A stretch of DNA of 64,000 bases, taken from contig NZ_LDPO01000005.1 in the NCBI RefSeq assembly GCF_001021505.1, forward strand, positions 124,001 to 188,000, given 5' to 3'. The notes beneath the pieces were generated by a model. The model was not told where the DNA came from and ran no database searches. It worked only from the letters and a program-made list of their open reading frames with translations. Made by a program: the position numbers and the translations under genes. Shown here piece by piece: positions 1 to 6,998 of the stretch (within the stretch, counting starts at the first letter, position 1; every line of letters starts with the position of its first letter). The stretch comes from Mycolicibacter heraklionensis. GTDB taxonomy: Bacteria > Actinomycetota > Actinomycetes > Mycobacteriales > Mycobacteriaceae.

Positions 1-110
1 CCGCGGCTCTCGTAGAGCCGCAAGGTCTGCGGACCGACACCGGACAACTCGGCAGCCACCGAGATGCCGTATACCCCAAGCCCGGATCGGCCATCCATTT
101 CGTCGACCAT
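1..110 (-). CDS. MerR-family regulator, HspR-like (N-terminal part, cut by window start)
   Basis: Only the first 36 residues lie in the window. They read into a winged-helix MerR start with VAAELSGVGPQTLRLYESRG, the recognition-helix signature of MerR proteins and close to the start of mycobacterial HspR (ISVAAELAGMHAQTLRTYDR). The ATG at 110 is the first start after a region without other in-frame starts. The gene is divergent from hsp18, so it probably controls that heat-shock gene and itself from the shared 126-bp region, which contains a palindrome. The effector domain is outside the window, so HspR-like function is an inference from the DNA-binding part only. Confidence 0.75.
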   Translation of the reverse strand, partial: MVDEMDGRSGLGVYGISVAAELSGVGPQTLRLYESR

Positions 111-184
111 TGCGCATCGCTTCCCGCTCGTCGGAAATTCCTCGTGCACCTCTTGCGCGAACCTACCACGAGTGCTATATAAAA

Positions 185-206
185 ATCTATGTCGGCAGAC
201 ATAGAT
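185..206. promoter_or_regulatory. Perfect inverted repeat between the MerR gene and hsp18, candidate operator
   Basis: ATCTATGTC, four bases, GACATAGAT: two 9-bp arms with no mismatch in an AT-rich patch of a GC-rich genome. It lies about 30 bases before the hsp18 start and just after a TATATAA stretch (178-184) that could be part of the hsp18 core promoter. The position suits binding by the divergent MerR-type regulator. It is not the HspR-box sequence or the CIRCE element of HrcA. Confidence 0.5.
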
Positions 207-236
207 GATCTGCCACAGATCTAGGAGGTGGAGATG

Positions 237-656
237 ATGTTGATGCGTACCGACCCGTTCCGTGATCTCGACCGCTGGACCCAGCAGGTGCTGGGCACCG
301 CGGCACGGCCGGCGGTCATGCCGATGGACGCCTGGCGTGACGGCGACCAGTTCATCGTCGAGTTCGACCTGCCCGGGGTCGCGGAGGACTCCCTGGATCT
401 CGATGTCGAACGCAATGTGCTGACGGTGCACGCCGAACGTCCGGGGCTTGATCAAAGCCGCGAGATGGTGTCCGCGGAACGGCCGCGCGGCGTGTTCAGC
501 CGCCAGTTGTTCCTCGGCGACAATCTCGACGCCGACCAGATCCAGGCCAGCTATCAAGACGGCGTGCTGCGGCTGACCATCCCGGTCGCCGAGAAGGCAA
601 AGCCGCGGCGCATCAAGGTCGCCGGCAGCCACGGCGAGCGGGCCATCAACTCCTGA
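237..656 (+). CDS. hsp18: Hsp20/alpha-crystallin small heat-shock protein (18-kDa-antigen type)
   Basis: 139-residue small heat-shock protein, an ATP-independent holdase chaperone that forms cytoplasmic oligomers. The start [13 protein letters not shown] and the segment [11 protein letters not shown] match the known M. leprae 18-kDa antigen family. The alpha-crystallin domain spans about residues 35 to 130, with the conserved [17 protein letters not shown] end (GVLxLxIP motif). Three starts are close together; ATG 237 is chosen because AGGAGG at 223-228 is 8 bases upstream and it gives the known N terminus. Earlier starts (GTG 228, ATG 234) overlap or crowd this ribosome site. It is divergent from a MerR-type regulator and followed by a J-domain gene, which fits a heat-stress role. 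Confidence 0.93.
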   Translation: MLMRTDPFRDLDRWTQQVLGTAARPAVMPMDAWRDGDQFIVEFDLPGVAEDSLDLDVERNVLTVHAERPGLDQSREMVSAERPRGVFSRQLFLGDNLDADQIQASYQDGVLRLTIPVAEKAKPRRIKVAGSHGERAINS

Positions 657-706
657 TTGCGAGGGGCCGGGCGGCGGCCTGCTACCCGGTGAAGGAGGTG
701 AGCAAC

Positions 707-979
707 ATGACCACCGACACGCTGGCCGCGGAGGTGCTCGACGAGGCGGAGAGCATCGTGCGCGCCGAATGGCTGCGCCTGTTAACCGCCGGGGCACCCG
801 GAAACTGCACCGCGGCACCCACCGAAATGCCCGTCGCCCGGCCTCGTCCCCCGAAGCTCGCCCTTCGTGGCGCCCCTCCTGATCGGCGTGATGCGCCACT
901 ACCAGCCAGTCGCCGGCATCGTTCGGCCACGCGGCGGCGCAACAGGCGAGTGTGGCCGACGCAGCGGTCTCCTCCGTGA
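707..979 (+). CDS. Unrecognised protein with a strong ribosome site; second half probably out of frame
   Basis: A strong Shine-Dalgarno, AAGGAGGTG at 692-700, sits 6 bases before ATG 707, so translation surely starts here. The first 26 residues (MTTDTLAAEVLDEAESIVRA and on) look like a real helical, acidic N terminus. After about residue 30 the frame becomes a proline- and arginine-rich string typical of a wrong frame. Another frame in the same stretch reads SSPFVAPLLIGVMRHYQP and, near 980-1040, a helical segment ending ALRD. A frameshifted or decayed gene is likely. An RsbR-like sensor N terminus is possible but not shown. Confidence 0.35.
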   Translation: MTTDTLAAEVLDEAESIVRAEWLRLLTAGAPGNCTAAPTEMPVARPRPPKLALRGAPPDRRDAPLPASRRHRSATRRRNRRVWPTQRSPP

Positions 980-1290
980 TGCCGCTGCCGACTTGGTCAA
1001 GCAGTTGCCGACGAGGGAGGTGATGGCCTTACGCGATTAACACCAGCGGACGGTGACTCTCGTGCGTCGCTCACGGCTATCCGACCATCGTGAGCGCGTC
1101 GACGCAGCCCGGTTCTGCGCGCGCATCGCCACCGATGTGGCAGCGAAATGACGTGGGCCGCGCACGATGTCACCGCAGGGTTCGACGGGGCCCTGCTGCC
1201 GTCAACGCTCTCTCTCCGGCAGCAGGCCTCGCCGGCCGAACGGCAAGTCGATCAGGTACGACCAACCCCTGCTTGGCCCTTGGTGGCGTT
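980..1290 (+). other. 311-bp stretch without a confident gene
   Basis: No clear gene is seen. One frame stays open from about 845 to the TAA at 1039, and resumes to 1151 with arginine-rich sequence, so this may be the remains of the gene that starts at 707. A 48-residue frame from ATG 1148 to TGA 1294 ends in an ATGA overlap with the J-domain start, which could couple translation, but its sequence resembles no family known to me and has no obvious ribosome site. Confidence 0.3.
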
Positions 1291-1638
1291 ATGAGCAAGA
1301 GTCCCGACCCCTACGCAGTGCTGGGTGTGACAGCGGCGGCCACGCCGGCTGAGATCAGCCATGCCTTCCGCGCCAAGTTGCGCACGCTCCATCCCGACGC
1401 CGGCAATGCGGGCCGTCCGCCGACCGCCGACGCGGAGGAGCAGTTACAGCAGCTGCTGGGCGCCTATGCCCGGCTGCGCCAGGGTAGCCGCCACCAGGCC
1501 GGCGACGAGCGGCCTCCGCCGGCATCGTCCAACGCGAATCGACAAGGGCCGGTACAGGTCCCGGTCACCTACCGCGGCGAGCCCGCTCCGACACCACGGA
1601 AAGACCTGTGGGCCGGCCCGGTGCGCCGGCATCGCTGA
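1291..1638 (+). CDS. J-domain (DnaJ-like) protein
   Basis: 115 residues. Residues 4 to about 60 form a J domain: DPYAVLGV, then helix II, then the HPD motif at 34-36 that stimulates the ATPase of Hsp70, then a helix III ending AYARLRQG. There is no glycine/phenylalanine linker, zinc finger or client-binding domain, only a 50-residue polar tail, so this is a minimal co-chaperone rather than DnaJ itself. ATG 1291 is used because the J domain begins right after it. Its neighbour hsp18 fits a heat-stress context, but the DnaK partner is outside the window. Confidence 0.82.
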   Translation: MSKSPDPYAVLGVTAAATPAEISHAFRAKLRTLHPDAGNAGRPPTADAEEQLQQLLGAYARLRQGSRHQAGDERPPPASSNANRQGPVQVPVTYRGEPAPTPRKDLWAGPVRRHR

Positions 1639-1682
1639 CAGCTATGGCCCGGGCGCGATCGCCACGCCTGGACGCTCAAGCG

Positions 1683-1879
1683 TCAGGTGGTCTCGATCTG
1701 GACGTTAACGAAGTCGAGGAGGGCGACCAGCCGGCGCACTACTGCTCGATCGCTGCGCAGCACGGCCTTTCGGCCGTGGGCGGCGCAGTAGCGGTCGAGC
1801 AGGCAGAGCTGACGGTGCCCGACGAACTCCAGTTCCCGCGCGTCGATCTCAAGGGTGTCGTGCGACAACAGCGGCAGAA
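1683..1879 (-). pseudogene. Out-of-frame C-terminal STAS segment of the MEDS protein at 1849-2508
   Basis: Reading minus-strand from about 1879, this frame gives RVLPLLSHDTLEIDARELEF followed by a VGHRQLCLLDRYCAAHG helix and ends at 1683. That is the rest of a STAS (anti-sigma-factor antagonist) fold: the strand with the conserved LExxxLEF pattern, the helix after it, and the last strand and helix. The first STAS strand (NAIALAGNLDAASEPLFV) is in the frame of the upstream gene. Removing one base from the CCCC run at 1880-1883 joins the two into one 274-residue protein. Confidence 0.7.
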
Positions 1880-2508
1880 CCCCGCCGCAGGGTGGTGACG
1901 AACAGCGGCTCGCTCGCGGCGTCGAGATTGCCCGCCAACGCGATCGCGTTGCGCCCAGCAGGCTGGGCGTACAGCTGGAATGGCACCGAACTGGGGCCGG
2001 CCGCCGGGTGGAGGCACACCAACCCGGCTGCGGCGTCACCGAGTTCGGCGACGTCGTAACCGCACATCGCCGCGACAGGCAGCGTGGCGATCCGGCGGTC
2101 TCCGAGGAACTCCAGTGCGGCCTGCGCTTCGCGCTGCGCGGGTGTGCGAGCCGCCGACGTTGTATCGATGACGACCCGCAGCCCGTTGTAGCCCCCGGCG
2201 ACGGCCTCGACTGCGGCCGCCGCGTAGCGCTCGGTCATGCGCTCGGCGTCGACGACGTCGCCCCGGAACACGAAGTGCTGCAGAACCGTCTTGACGTGCA
2301 CTTCGCCCGCATCACCGCCGAGCCCGGCAGCAGCCAGGCTGGCCCGCATGGTCACCGGATCGTCCTCTCCGACGTAGGTGACCCGCTGGCCCAGGTTCAA
2401 GCCATCCGCGATGTACTCGGCCGCGCGGTACAGAAATTCGCTCCGATCCCGGTATTCCCAACCCACGTGGCCGAATTCGCCCGAGGGATCCGCTCGATAG
2501 CCGCCCAT
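1849..2508 (-). CDS. MEDS-domain sensor protein with STAS domain lost by frameshift
   Basis: In the frame as it stands this is 219 residues. Residues 1 to about 165 are a MEDS domain, the sensory domain first named for the DcmR regulator: it opens with the HVGWEYRDRSEFLYRAAEYI motif and has the GQRVTYVGEDD and LRVVIDTTSAA segments. It then starts a STAS domain (about residue 180 on) but breaks at a four-G run and stops at 1849 with SAAVVARHP. The expected continuation lies in the next frame down to 1683. The start is ATG 2508, which shares a base with the TGA of the upstream gene (GTG 2511 is possible), so the two are translationally coupled. The role is probably input to an anti-sigma partner switch. 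If the frameshift is real, the STAS output is lost. Confidence 0.75.
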   Translation of the reverse strand: MGGYRADPSGEFGHVGWEYRDRSEFLYRAAEYIADGLNLGQRVTYVGEDDPVTMRASLAAAGLGGDAGEVHVKTVLQHFVFRGDVVDAERMTERYAAAAVEAVAGGYNGLRVVIDTTSAARTPAQREAQAALEFLGDRRIATLPVAAMCGYDVAELGDAAAGLVCLHPAAGPSSVPFQLYAQPAGRNAIALAGNLDAASEPLFVTTLRRGSAAVVARHP

Positions 2509-3464
2509 CACGCTGACTTCCTCATCCGTAGGTGCGCCTGCACCGTGGTTCCGGAGGCTGCGGTGTGGATGCGCACCAGATCCGCGGTCGCGTTGACCAC
2601 GAACAATCCGCAACCGTGATCGCCAAGTCCGAGGATCGGCCGCCGCCCGGCCAGCCGGTCGGTCAAGCGGCCGGTGTCGCTTACCTGGCAGATCAATTGG
2701 TCGTCGGCCTCCCACAGCAGCAGGGTGCACGGTCCCCGTCCGTGCTGCAGGCTGTTGGACGCCAGCTCATTGACTATCAACTGCAGGTCCGCGATCTCGG
2801 CGGCGGCGAAACCGAACCAGCGTGCGTACTTGGCGGCGAATTGGCGGGCTCCGGCCAGGTCGGTAAGTCGGTTCAGGGTGTAGCTTGCCGCTGTTGGGCT
2901 GCTGGGCAGCGGTTCGTTGTAGCGCACCCAGGCGGCATCGGGAGCGAAGCCCGCGCTGGTGCGGTCCGGTTGTCCGACGTGGCCCAGCCATGGATGGGTG
3001 ATCTCGGCGTCGACGAGGATATCTGAGTCCAGATGTGTTGCGTCGTAAGGGCAGAGAAGGGTCAGACCCCGGCCGGTGAACGCCTCATTGACCAGGGCCT
3101 CATGCTGAACGCAGGCCGGATACTCCAGCTCCGACCGGTCGCTCCAGACCGGTTCGCCGACCATTCGCACCGGCCACGATGGATGCCGGGCCGCGAAAGT
3201 GCCCAGCACGCCGCCCAATATGTGGGTCGGGTTGCGTCCGACTTGGCTCATGTCGGCCAGCGTCACGAATTCGACTGCGTCGTTGGGGAGTGCGGCGCGC
3301 AGCAGCGAGAGGTTGGGTTCAGGTACGGCCACCAAGACCGGGAGACCGTCGGCGACGCCCTCGGCGACGAATGGCACCAGGTAATCCAGATATTCCTGCG
3401 GCGACCGGTAGAACAGCGCGATATGCCTGAAGGAACCGCGATCAGCGTCGGCAGCGACGGTCAT
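2508..3464 (-). CDS. MEDS-domain anti-sigma regulatory kinase (RsbA/RsbW-like HATPase)
   Basis: 318 residues. Residues 12 to about 180 form a MEDS sensory domain (HIALFYRSPQEYLDYLVPFV, LTLLCPYDA). Residues 205 to 310 form a GHKL/HATPase_c_2 domain with the N box VNELASNSLQHG, the G1 motif VSDTG and the G2 motif GLGDHGCGLFVV. This layout is that of RsbA-type regulators, which bind or phosphorylate STAS partners to control alternative sigma factors. The next gene carries MEDS plus a broken STAS domain, so the pair looks like sensor kinase and antagonist. ATG 3464 gives the complete MEDS domain. The ligand and target sigma factor are unknown; SigF is a reasonable guess given the promoters nearby. 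Confidence 0.85.
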   Translation of the reverse strand: MTVAADADRGSFRHIALFYRSPQEYLDYLVPFVAEGVADGLPVLVAVPEPNLSLLRAALPNDAVEFVTLADMSQVGRNPTHILGGVLGTFAARHPSWPVRMVGEPVWSDRSELEYPACVQHEALVNEAFTGRGLTLLCPYDATHLDSDILVDAEITHPWLGHVGQPDRTSAGFAPDAAWVRYNEPLPSSPTAASYTLNRLTDLAGARQFAAKYARWFGFAAAEIADLQLIVNELASNSLQHGRGPCTLLLWEADDQLICQVSDTGRLTDRLAGRRPILGLGDHGCGLFVVNATADLVRIHTAASGTTVQAHLRMRKSA

Positions 3465-3505
3465 CGCATTGTTCGCGGCGTGCTTCGGTTGCGCTCACTA
3501 CCTGA

Positions 3506-3661
3506 TCAATACCAGTAGCGCCGCCCCGCGACCGGACGACCGACCGCGCCCAGAATCCAGAGTGCCGCGCCGACAACCAGCAGAATGACGCCGACCGTCC
3601 ATAGGACGTTGATCTTGAAGATGAGCGCCAGAATAATCAGGACCACTCCGAGGGCAATCAT
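3506..3661 (-). CDS. DUF6131-type small membrane protein
   Basis: 51 residues, nearly all hydrophobic: two transmembrane helices (about 2-18 and 22-44) around a KINVLWT turn, ending in the conserved GAVGRPVAGRRYWY tail. This pattern matches the small actinobacterial DUF6131 proteins, whose function is unknown. ATG 3661 is chosen; GTG 3664 is adjacent, and AGAAGGGA lies 7 to 10 bases upstream. A SigF-like GTTT, 15 bases, GGGATT also occurs upstream on this strand, but its -10 is weak. Confidence 0.75.
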   Translation of the reverse strand: MIALGVVLIILALIFKINVLWTVGVILLVVGAALWILGAVGRPVAGRRYWY

Positions 3662-3676
3662 CACCAATCCCTTCTC

Positions 3677-3910
3677 TCACACAATCAAACCCACCGCACC
3701 CAACGAAGAGGGTTGCGGCAGATGGCAATCGGACACGACCGGGTTGAGCCCGAAGTAGTTCAAGGGACCCGCCAGCGTAGTGACGGCGATGGTTCCGGCA
3801 TTTGCGCAACTGGTTTGGCTGCCGTGGAAATAGTCGCGCTGCCATGCGGCGAAAACACCTATCAGCAGCCAGAGCAGCACAATGGTTCCGGCCAATCCGC
3901 CGATTCGCAT
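3677..3910 (-). CDS. Small exported or membrane-anchored hypothetical protein
   Basis: 77 residues from ATG 3910. One hydrophobic helix (about residues 3-21, GGLAGTIVLLWLLIGVFAA) could be a signal anchor or uncleaved signal peptide. It is followed by a polar domain with two cysteines (TSCANAG and SDCHLPQ) that could form a disulfide outside the membrane. GGAGGA just before ATG 3910 favours it over the upstream ATG 3925. A GGGTAC hexamer at 3928-3933 on this strand resembles a SigF -10, but no good -35 is at the right distance. The family is not recognised. It is divergent from the oxidoreductase operon. Confidence 0.6.
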   Translation of the reverse strand: MRIGGLAGTIVLLWLLIGVFAAWQRDYFHGSQTSCANAGTIAVTTLAGPLNYFGLNPVVSDCHLPQPSSLGAVGLIV

Positions 3911-3993
3911 CCGTCCTCCATTCATCTGTACCCCGATCAGTTCCCCGTTCCACCGCTGTCGAAACCTGGCACCAAAAGCGCGCGTCGGGCGAT

Positions 3994-4019
3994 GTTTGAC
4001 CGCGGTGGCGGCAGGGTAC
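3994..4019 (+). promoter_or_regulatory. SigF-type promoter of the GMC oxidoreductase operon
   Basis: GTTT at 3994-3997, 16 bases, then GGGTAC at 4014-4019. This matches the mycobacterial SigF consensus (GGTTT, 15 to 17 bases, GGGTAT). The predicted transcript would start near 4026, about 9 bases before ATG 4035. Confidence 0.65.
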
Positions 4020-4034
4020 TGCCGGGTTTTGGGG

Positions 4035-4565
4035 ATGAAACGTCGGCGAGCGGGACGGAATGCGCAGATGATGTTGCTGGAGACAGGCGGGTCCGGTGCG
4101 CGGGCAGGTAGTCACGCGGAGTGGATCGGCGAAGCCGGCGATATCGTCGATCGGATGCTGCGTAACGTCGCGCATGGTCGCTTCGAAAGGTCGCTATCGG
4201 CGATGACGGCGTTCGCCGCGGTTGTCACGACTGCCGAGATCTATCTCGAGCACTACAAGGCCGGCTTCGGTAACAAGTGGATGTGGAGCCCGGTTCTGGT
4301 CACGCCACCGGTGGTGGTCGCCGGGATCGGCGGGGTGTTCTCCCGCCGCTGGGCCAAACGCTGGCTGCCGTTGACCGCAGGCGTATACGCCGCCAATGGG
4401 CTGCTGGGGGAGTACCTGCATGCCCGCGGGGTGGCCCGCAAGCCCGGCGGCTGGAAGATGGCGTCCTACAACGTTCCGATGGGTCCGCCGATCGCAGCGC
4501 CCGGCTTGATGGCGATGGTCGGCGGGATGGGCTTGCTGGCCGCGGTGCTGCGCCGCGAACGCTGA
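4035..4565 (+). CDS. Multi-pass membrane protein, first gene of an oxidoreductase operon
   Basis: 176 residues from ATG 4035; ATG 4068 is an alternative and no strong ribosome site decides. After a polar arginine-rich start there are about four hydrophobic helices (roughly residues 54-74, 84-108, 112-132 and 150-170). Polar features include EIYLEHYKAGFGNKWMW near residue 70 and a KPGGWKMASYNVP loop. The family is not recognised. It is followed after 13 bases by a dehydrogenase small subunit, a GMC oxidoreductase and an SDR, so it may anchor that complex or pass electrons to the membrane. The SigF-type promoter just upstream suggests stress or stationary-phase expression. Confidence 0.7.
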   Translation: MKRRRAGRNAQMMLLETGGSGARAGSHAEWIGEAGDIVDRMLRNVAHGRFERSLSAMTAFAAVVTTAEIYLEHYKAGFGNKWMWSPVLVTPPVVVAGIGGVFSRRWAKRWLPLTAGVYAANGLLGEYLHARGVARKPGGWKMASYNVPMGPPIAAPGLMAMVGGMGLLAAVLRRER

Positions 4566-4578
4566 GGCGCCGGCAGCC

Positions 4579-5325
4579 ATGGCCGACACCTCCCGTCCCG
4601 ACCACCTGCCGAATCTCCGGGCCGATCGCCAACCCCCGCACCCGTCCTGGTTGCCCCGGCAACGTCGCGGTGTCACCCCGCAGATGATCGGGCGCTACCC
4701 GGACTTCGACGTGCTCGCGTCGAAAGACAGCTGGGACGAGGCCACCAGGAAGGTGGTGCTGGCCCGGCTGGAACCGCCGGGGCCGCTGCGGTTCTTCACC
4801 GCCGCCGAGGAGCCCACCCTGCGGGCGTTCTGTGACATCGTGCTGGCCCAAGATGATGAACCGCGGGTGCCGGTTGCCGAGTTCGTCGATGCCAAACTGG
4901 CCGACGGTCAGCTCGACGGCTATCAATACGCCGATATGCCCGATGACCGGGAGACCTGGCGTCTGGTGCTGCGCGGCTTGGACGAGGCCGCCGGGCAGCG
5001 GTACGGCAAGGCATCGTTCGCCGCAGCCGAAGTCCCGACCCAACTGGCACTGGTCGACCAGTTCTCCCGAGGCCGGCTGCAGGGCGGCGCCTGGTCGCAG
5101 CTGAACGAGATGCGGGCATGGTCGGTGTGCATGCGGATGGCGTTGTCGGCGTTCTACTCCCATCCCTGGGCGTGGAACGAGATCGGGTTCGGCGGTCCGG
5201 CCTATCCACGCGGCTTCATGCGGCTGGGTGGCCCGAGCGGGCCGGCGGCGGTGCGTGAGCCGTTCGAAACCCGCGGTGCCATCGACAAGGACCCGGTGGA
5301 ACTGGTGCTGGAAGAGGATTCGTAG
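4579..5325 (+). CDS. Gluconate 2-dehydrogenase subunit 3-like protein
   Basis: 248 residues. The core (about 70-200) matches the gluconate 2-dehydrogenase subunit 3 family: FFTAAEEPTLRAFCDIVLAQ, then VAEFVDAKLADGQLDGY, then an LVDQFSRGRLQGGAW segment. In known systems this small subunit accompanies a GMC-type flavoprotein and helps its export or stability. The usual twin-arginine signal is not seen here, and no cytochrome c subunit follows, so the complex may stay in the cytoplasm. The stop overlaps the GTG start of the GMC gene by one base, a strong sign of co-translation. The substrate is unknown. Confidence 0.85.
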   Translation: MADTSRPDHLPNLRADRQPPHPSWLPRQRRGVTPQMIGRYPDFDVLASKDSWDEATRKVVLARLEPPGPLRFFTAAEEPTLRAFCDIVLAQDDEPRVPVAEFVDAKLADGQLDGYQYADMPDDRETWRLVLRGLDEAAGQRYGKASFAAAEVPTQLALVDQFSRGRLQGGAWSQLNEMRAWSVCMRMALSAFYSHPWAWNEIGFGGPAYPRGFMRLGGPSGPAAVREPFETRGAIDKDPVELVLEEDS

Positions 5326-6998
5326 TGGGCGATTTCTGGCGCGGCCTGCTCAAGGGATCGCTGGGCCCACCCGACAATGACTCGCGGTTCCTGCTGGACG
5401 TGCAGTCGCGGGAGCTGCCCGGTGAGAAGACGATGCGCCGGTATGCGACCGATGACGAGGTCGACCTGGTCGTCGTCGGCGCCGGGGCCGGGGGATCGGT
5501 GCTGGCGCAACGACTGGCGCGGGCCGGCTGGCGCGCCGTGATCATCGAGGCGGGCCCGTTCTGGCATCCCGACAGCGACTGGGTCTCCGACGAAGCCGGA
5601 TCGCATCCGCTGTACTGGACGCAGAAGCGCATCATCGGCGGCGACGATCCGATCGAGTTGGGCAAGAACAATTCCGGCCGCGGCGTCGGTGGCTCGATGG
5701 TGCACTACGCCGGTTACTGCCCACGCTTTCACCCCAGCGACTTGCGCACATTCAGCCTCGACGGCGTCGGGGCGGACTGGCCGATCGACTATGAGGACAT
5801 CCGACGTCACTACGAAGTGCTCGAGGCCGAACTGCCGGTAGCCGGACAGAACTGGCCATGGGGATATCCGCACCGCTACCCGTCGTCGCCGCACCCGATC
5901 TCCGCTGCCGCGTCCAAGCTGTGGGAGGGCGCGCGCAATCTGGGGATCGAGATGCGGGTTGGGCCGGTTGGAATCGTCAACGGCACCTTCGGAAACCGGC
6001 CGCACTGTATCTACCGCGGCTACTGCCTGCAGGGCTGCAAGGTCAACGCCAAGGCCAGTCCGTACGTCACCCACCTGCCCGACGCCTTGGCGCACGGTGT
6101 GGAGATCCGTGCGGACTGCATGGCCGCCCGCATCGAACTCGATGACGCCGGAGCGGCGCGCGGCGTCGTCTACCACGACAAAAGCGGCGCCGAGCACCTG
6201 CAGTGCGCGAGGGTCGTGGCGGTTGCCGGGTACTCGATCGAAACGCCACGGCTGCTGCTCAACTCGACCAGCACTCGGTTTCCGCACGGGTTGGGAAACA
6301 ACTCCGATCAGGTCGGCCGTTACGTCATGGTTCAAGGCGCGGCCCAGACCGCGGGGCGGTGGCCCGAGGAACTGCGGATGTACAAGGCTCCGCCGCCGCA
6401 GGTGAGCAGCGAACAGTTCTACGAGACCGACACCGCTCGGGGATTCGCCCGCGGCTTCTCCATCCAGACCGTGTCGCCGCTGCCGATCGGCTGGTCAGAG
6501 CACGTGCTCGCCGACGGGCACTGGGGCCGGGCGATGCGTGAATACATGCGCGACTACAACCATTGGAGCACGATCGGCGTGCTCAACGAACTGCTTCCCC
6601 TGCCGGACAACCGGATCACCCTGGCCGACGAAGTCGACGGCAGCGGGATCCCCGTGGCCCGAATGGATTACACCCGCTGCGACAACGACAAAGCGAACAT
6701 GGCCTATTCGACCCAGGTGATCACCGACATCCTGCACGCGGCAGGCGCGCAGGACGTGCTGACCATCCAGCGCTACGCCCACCTGATCGGCGGTGCTCGG
6801 ATGGGTACCGCACCGGAGAACTCCGTCGTCGATGCCGACCATCGGGTATGGGGGGTGCCCAACCTGTTCATCTCCGACGGCTCGGTATGCCCAACGCAGG
6901 GGTCGGCCAACCCGGCGCTGACCATCATGGCGCTGGCTTCCCGGCTCGCCGAACGGCTTGCCGGAAAGCGCATCTCGCAGAAGGGAGTCCAGCCATGA
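5325..6998 (+). CDS. GMC-family FAD-dependent oxidoreductase
   Basis: 557 residues. The FAD-binding motif GAGAGGSVLAQRLA begins at residue 52 after an N-terminal extension of about 45 residues. The C-terminal GMC block is complete: HLIGGARMG, DGSVCPTQGSANPALT and ALASRLAE. GMC enzymes oxidise alcohols or sugars; with the subunit-3-like partner this is probably a membrane-linked sugar or polyol dehydrogenase rather than an oxygen-using oxidase. The segment GNRPHCIYRGYCLQGCKVNAKA carries four cysteine/histidine positions typical of the gluconate-dehydrogenase large-subunit branch. GTG 5325 overlaps the upstream stop. No export signal is seen. The substrate cannot be read from the sequence. Confidence 0.88.
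   Translation: MGDFWRGLLKGSLGPPDNDSRFLLDVQSRELPGEKTMRRYATDDEVDLVVVGAGAGGSVLAQRLARAGWRAVIIEAGPFWHPDSDWVSDEAGSHPLYWTQKRIIGGDDPIELGKNNSGRGVGGSMVHYAGYCPRFHPSDLRTFSLDGVGADWPIDYEDIRRHYEVLEAELPVAGQNWPWGYPHRYPSSPHPISAAASKLWEGARNLGIEMRVGPVGIVNGTFGNRPHCIYRGYCLQGCKVNAKASPYVTHLPDALAHGVEIRADCMAARIELDDAGAARGVVYHDKSGAEHLQCARVVAVAGYSIETPRLLLNSTSTRFPHGLGNNSDQVGRYVMVQGAAQTAGRWPEELRMYKAPPPQVSSEQFYETDTARGFARGFSIQTVSPLPIGWSEHVLADGHWGRAMREYMRDYNHWSTIGVLNELLPLPDNRITLADEVDGSGIPVARMDYTRCDNDKANMAYSTQVITDILHAAGAQDVLTIQRYAHLIGGARMGTAPENSVVDADHRVWGVPNLFISDGSVCPTQGSANPALTIMALASRLAERLAGKRISQKGVQP

Noticed and set aside
178..195. CIRCE-like element (GAGTGCTAT) for HrcA before hsp18
   Set aside because: Only a partial right half is present at 170-178; no left half TTAGCACTC lies nine bases upstream.
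3928..3965. SigF-type promoter for the small gene at 3677-3910
   Set aside because: GGGTAC is present on the minus strand, but the only GTTT upstream is 28 bases away; the spacing is wrong.
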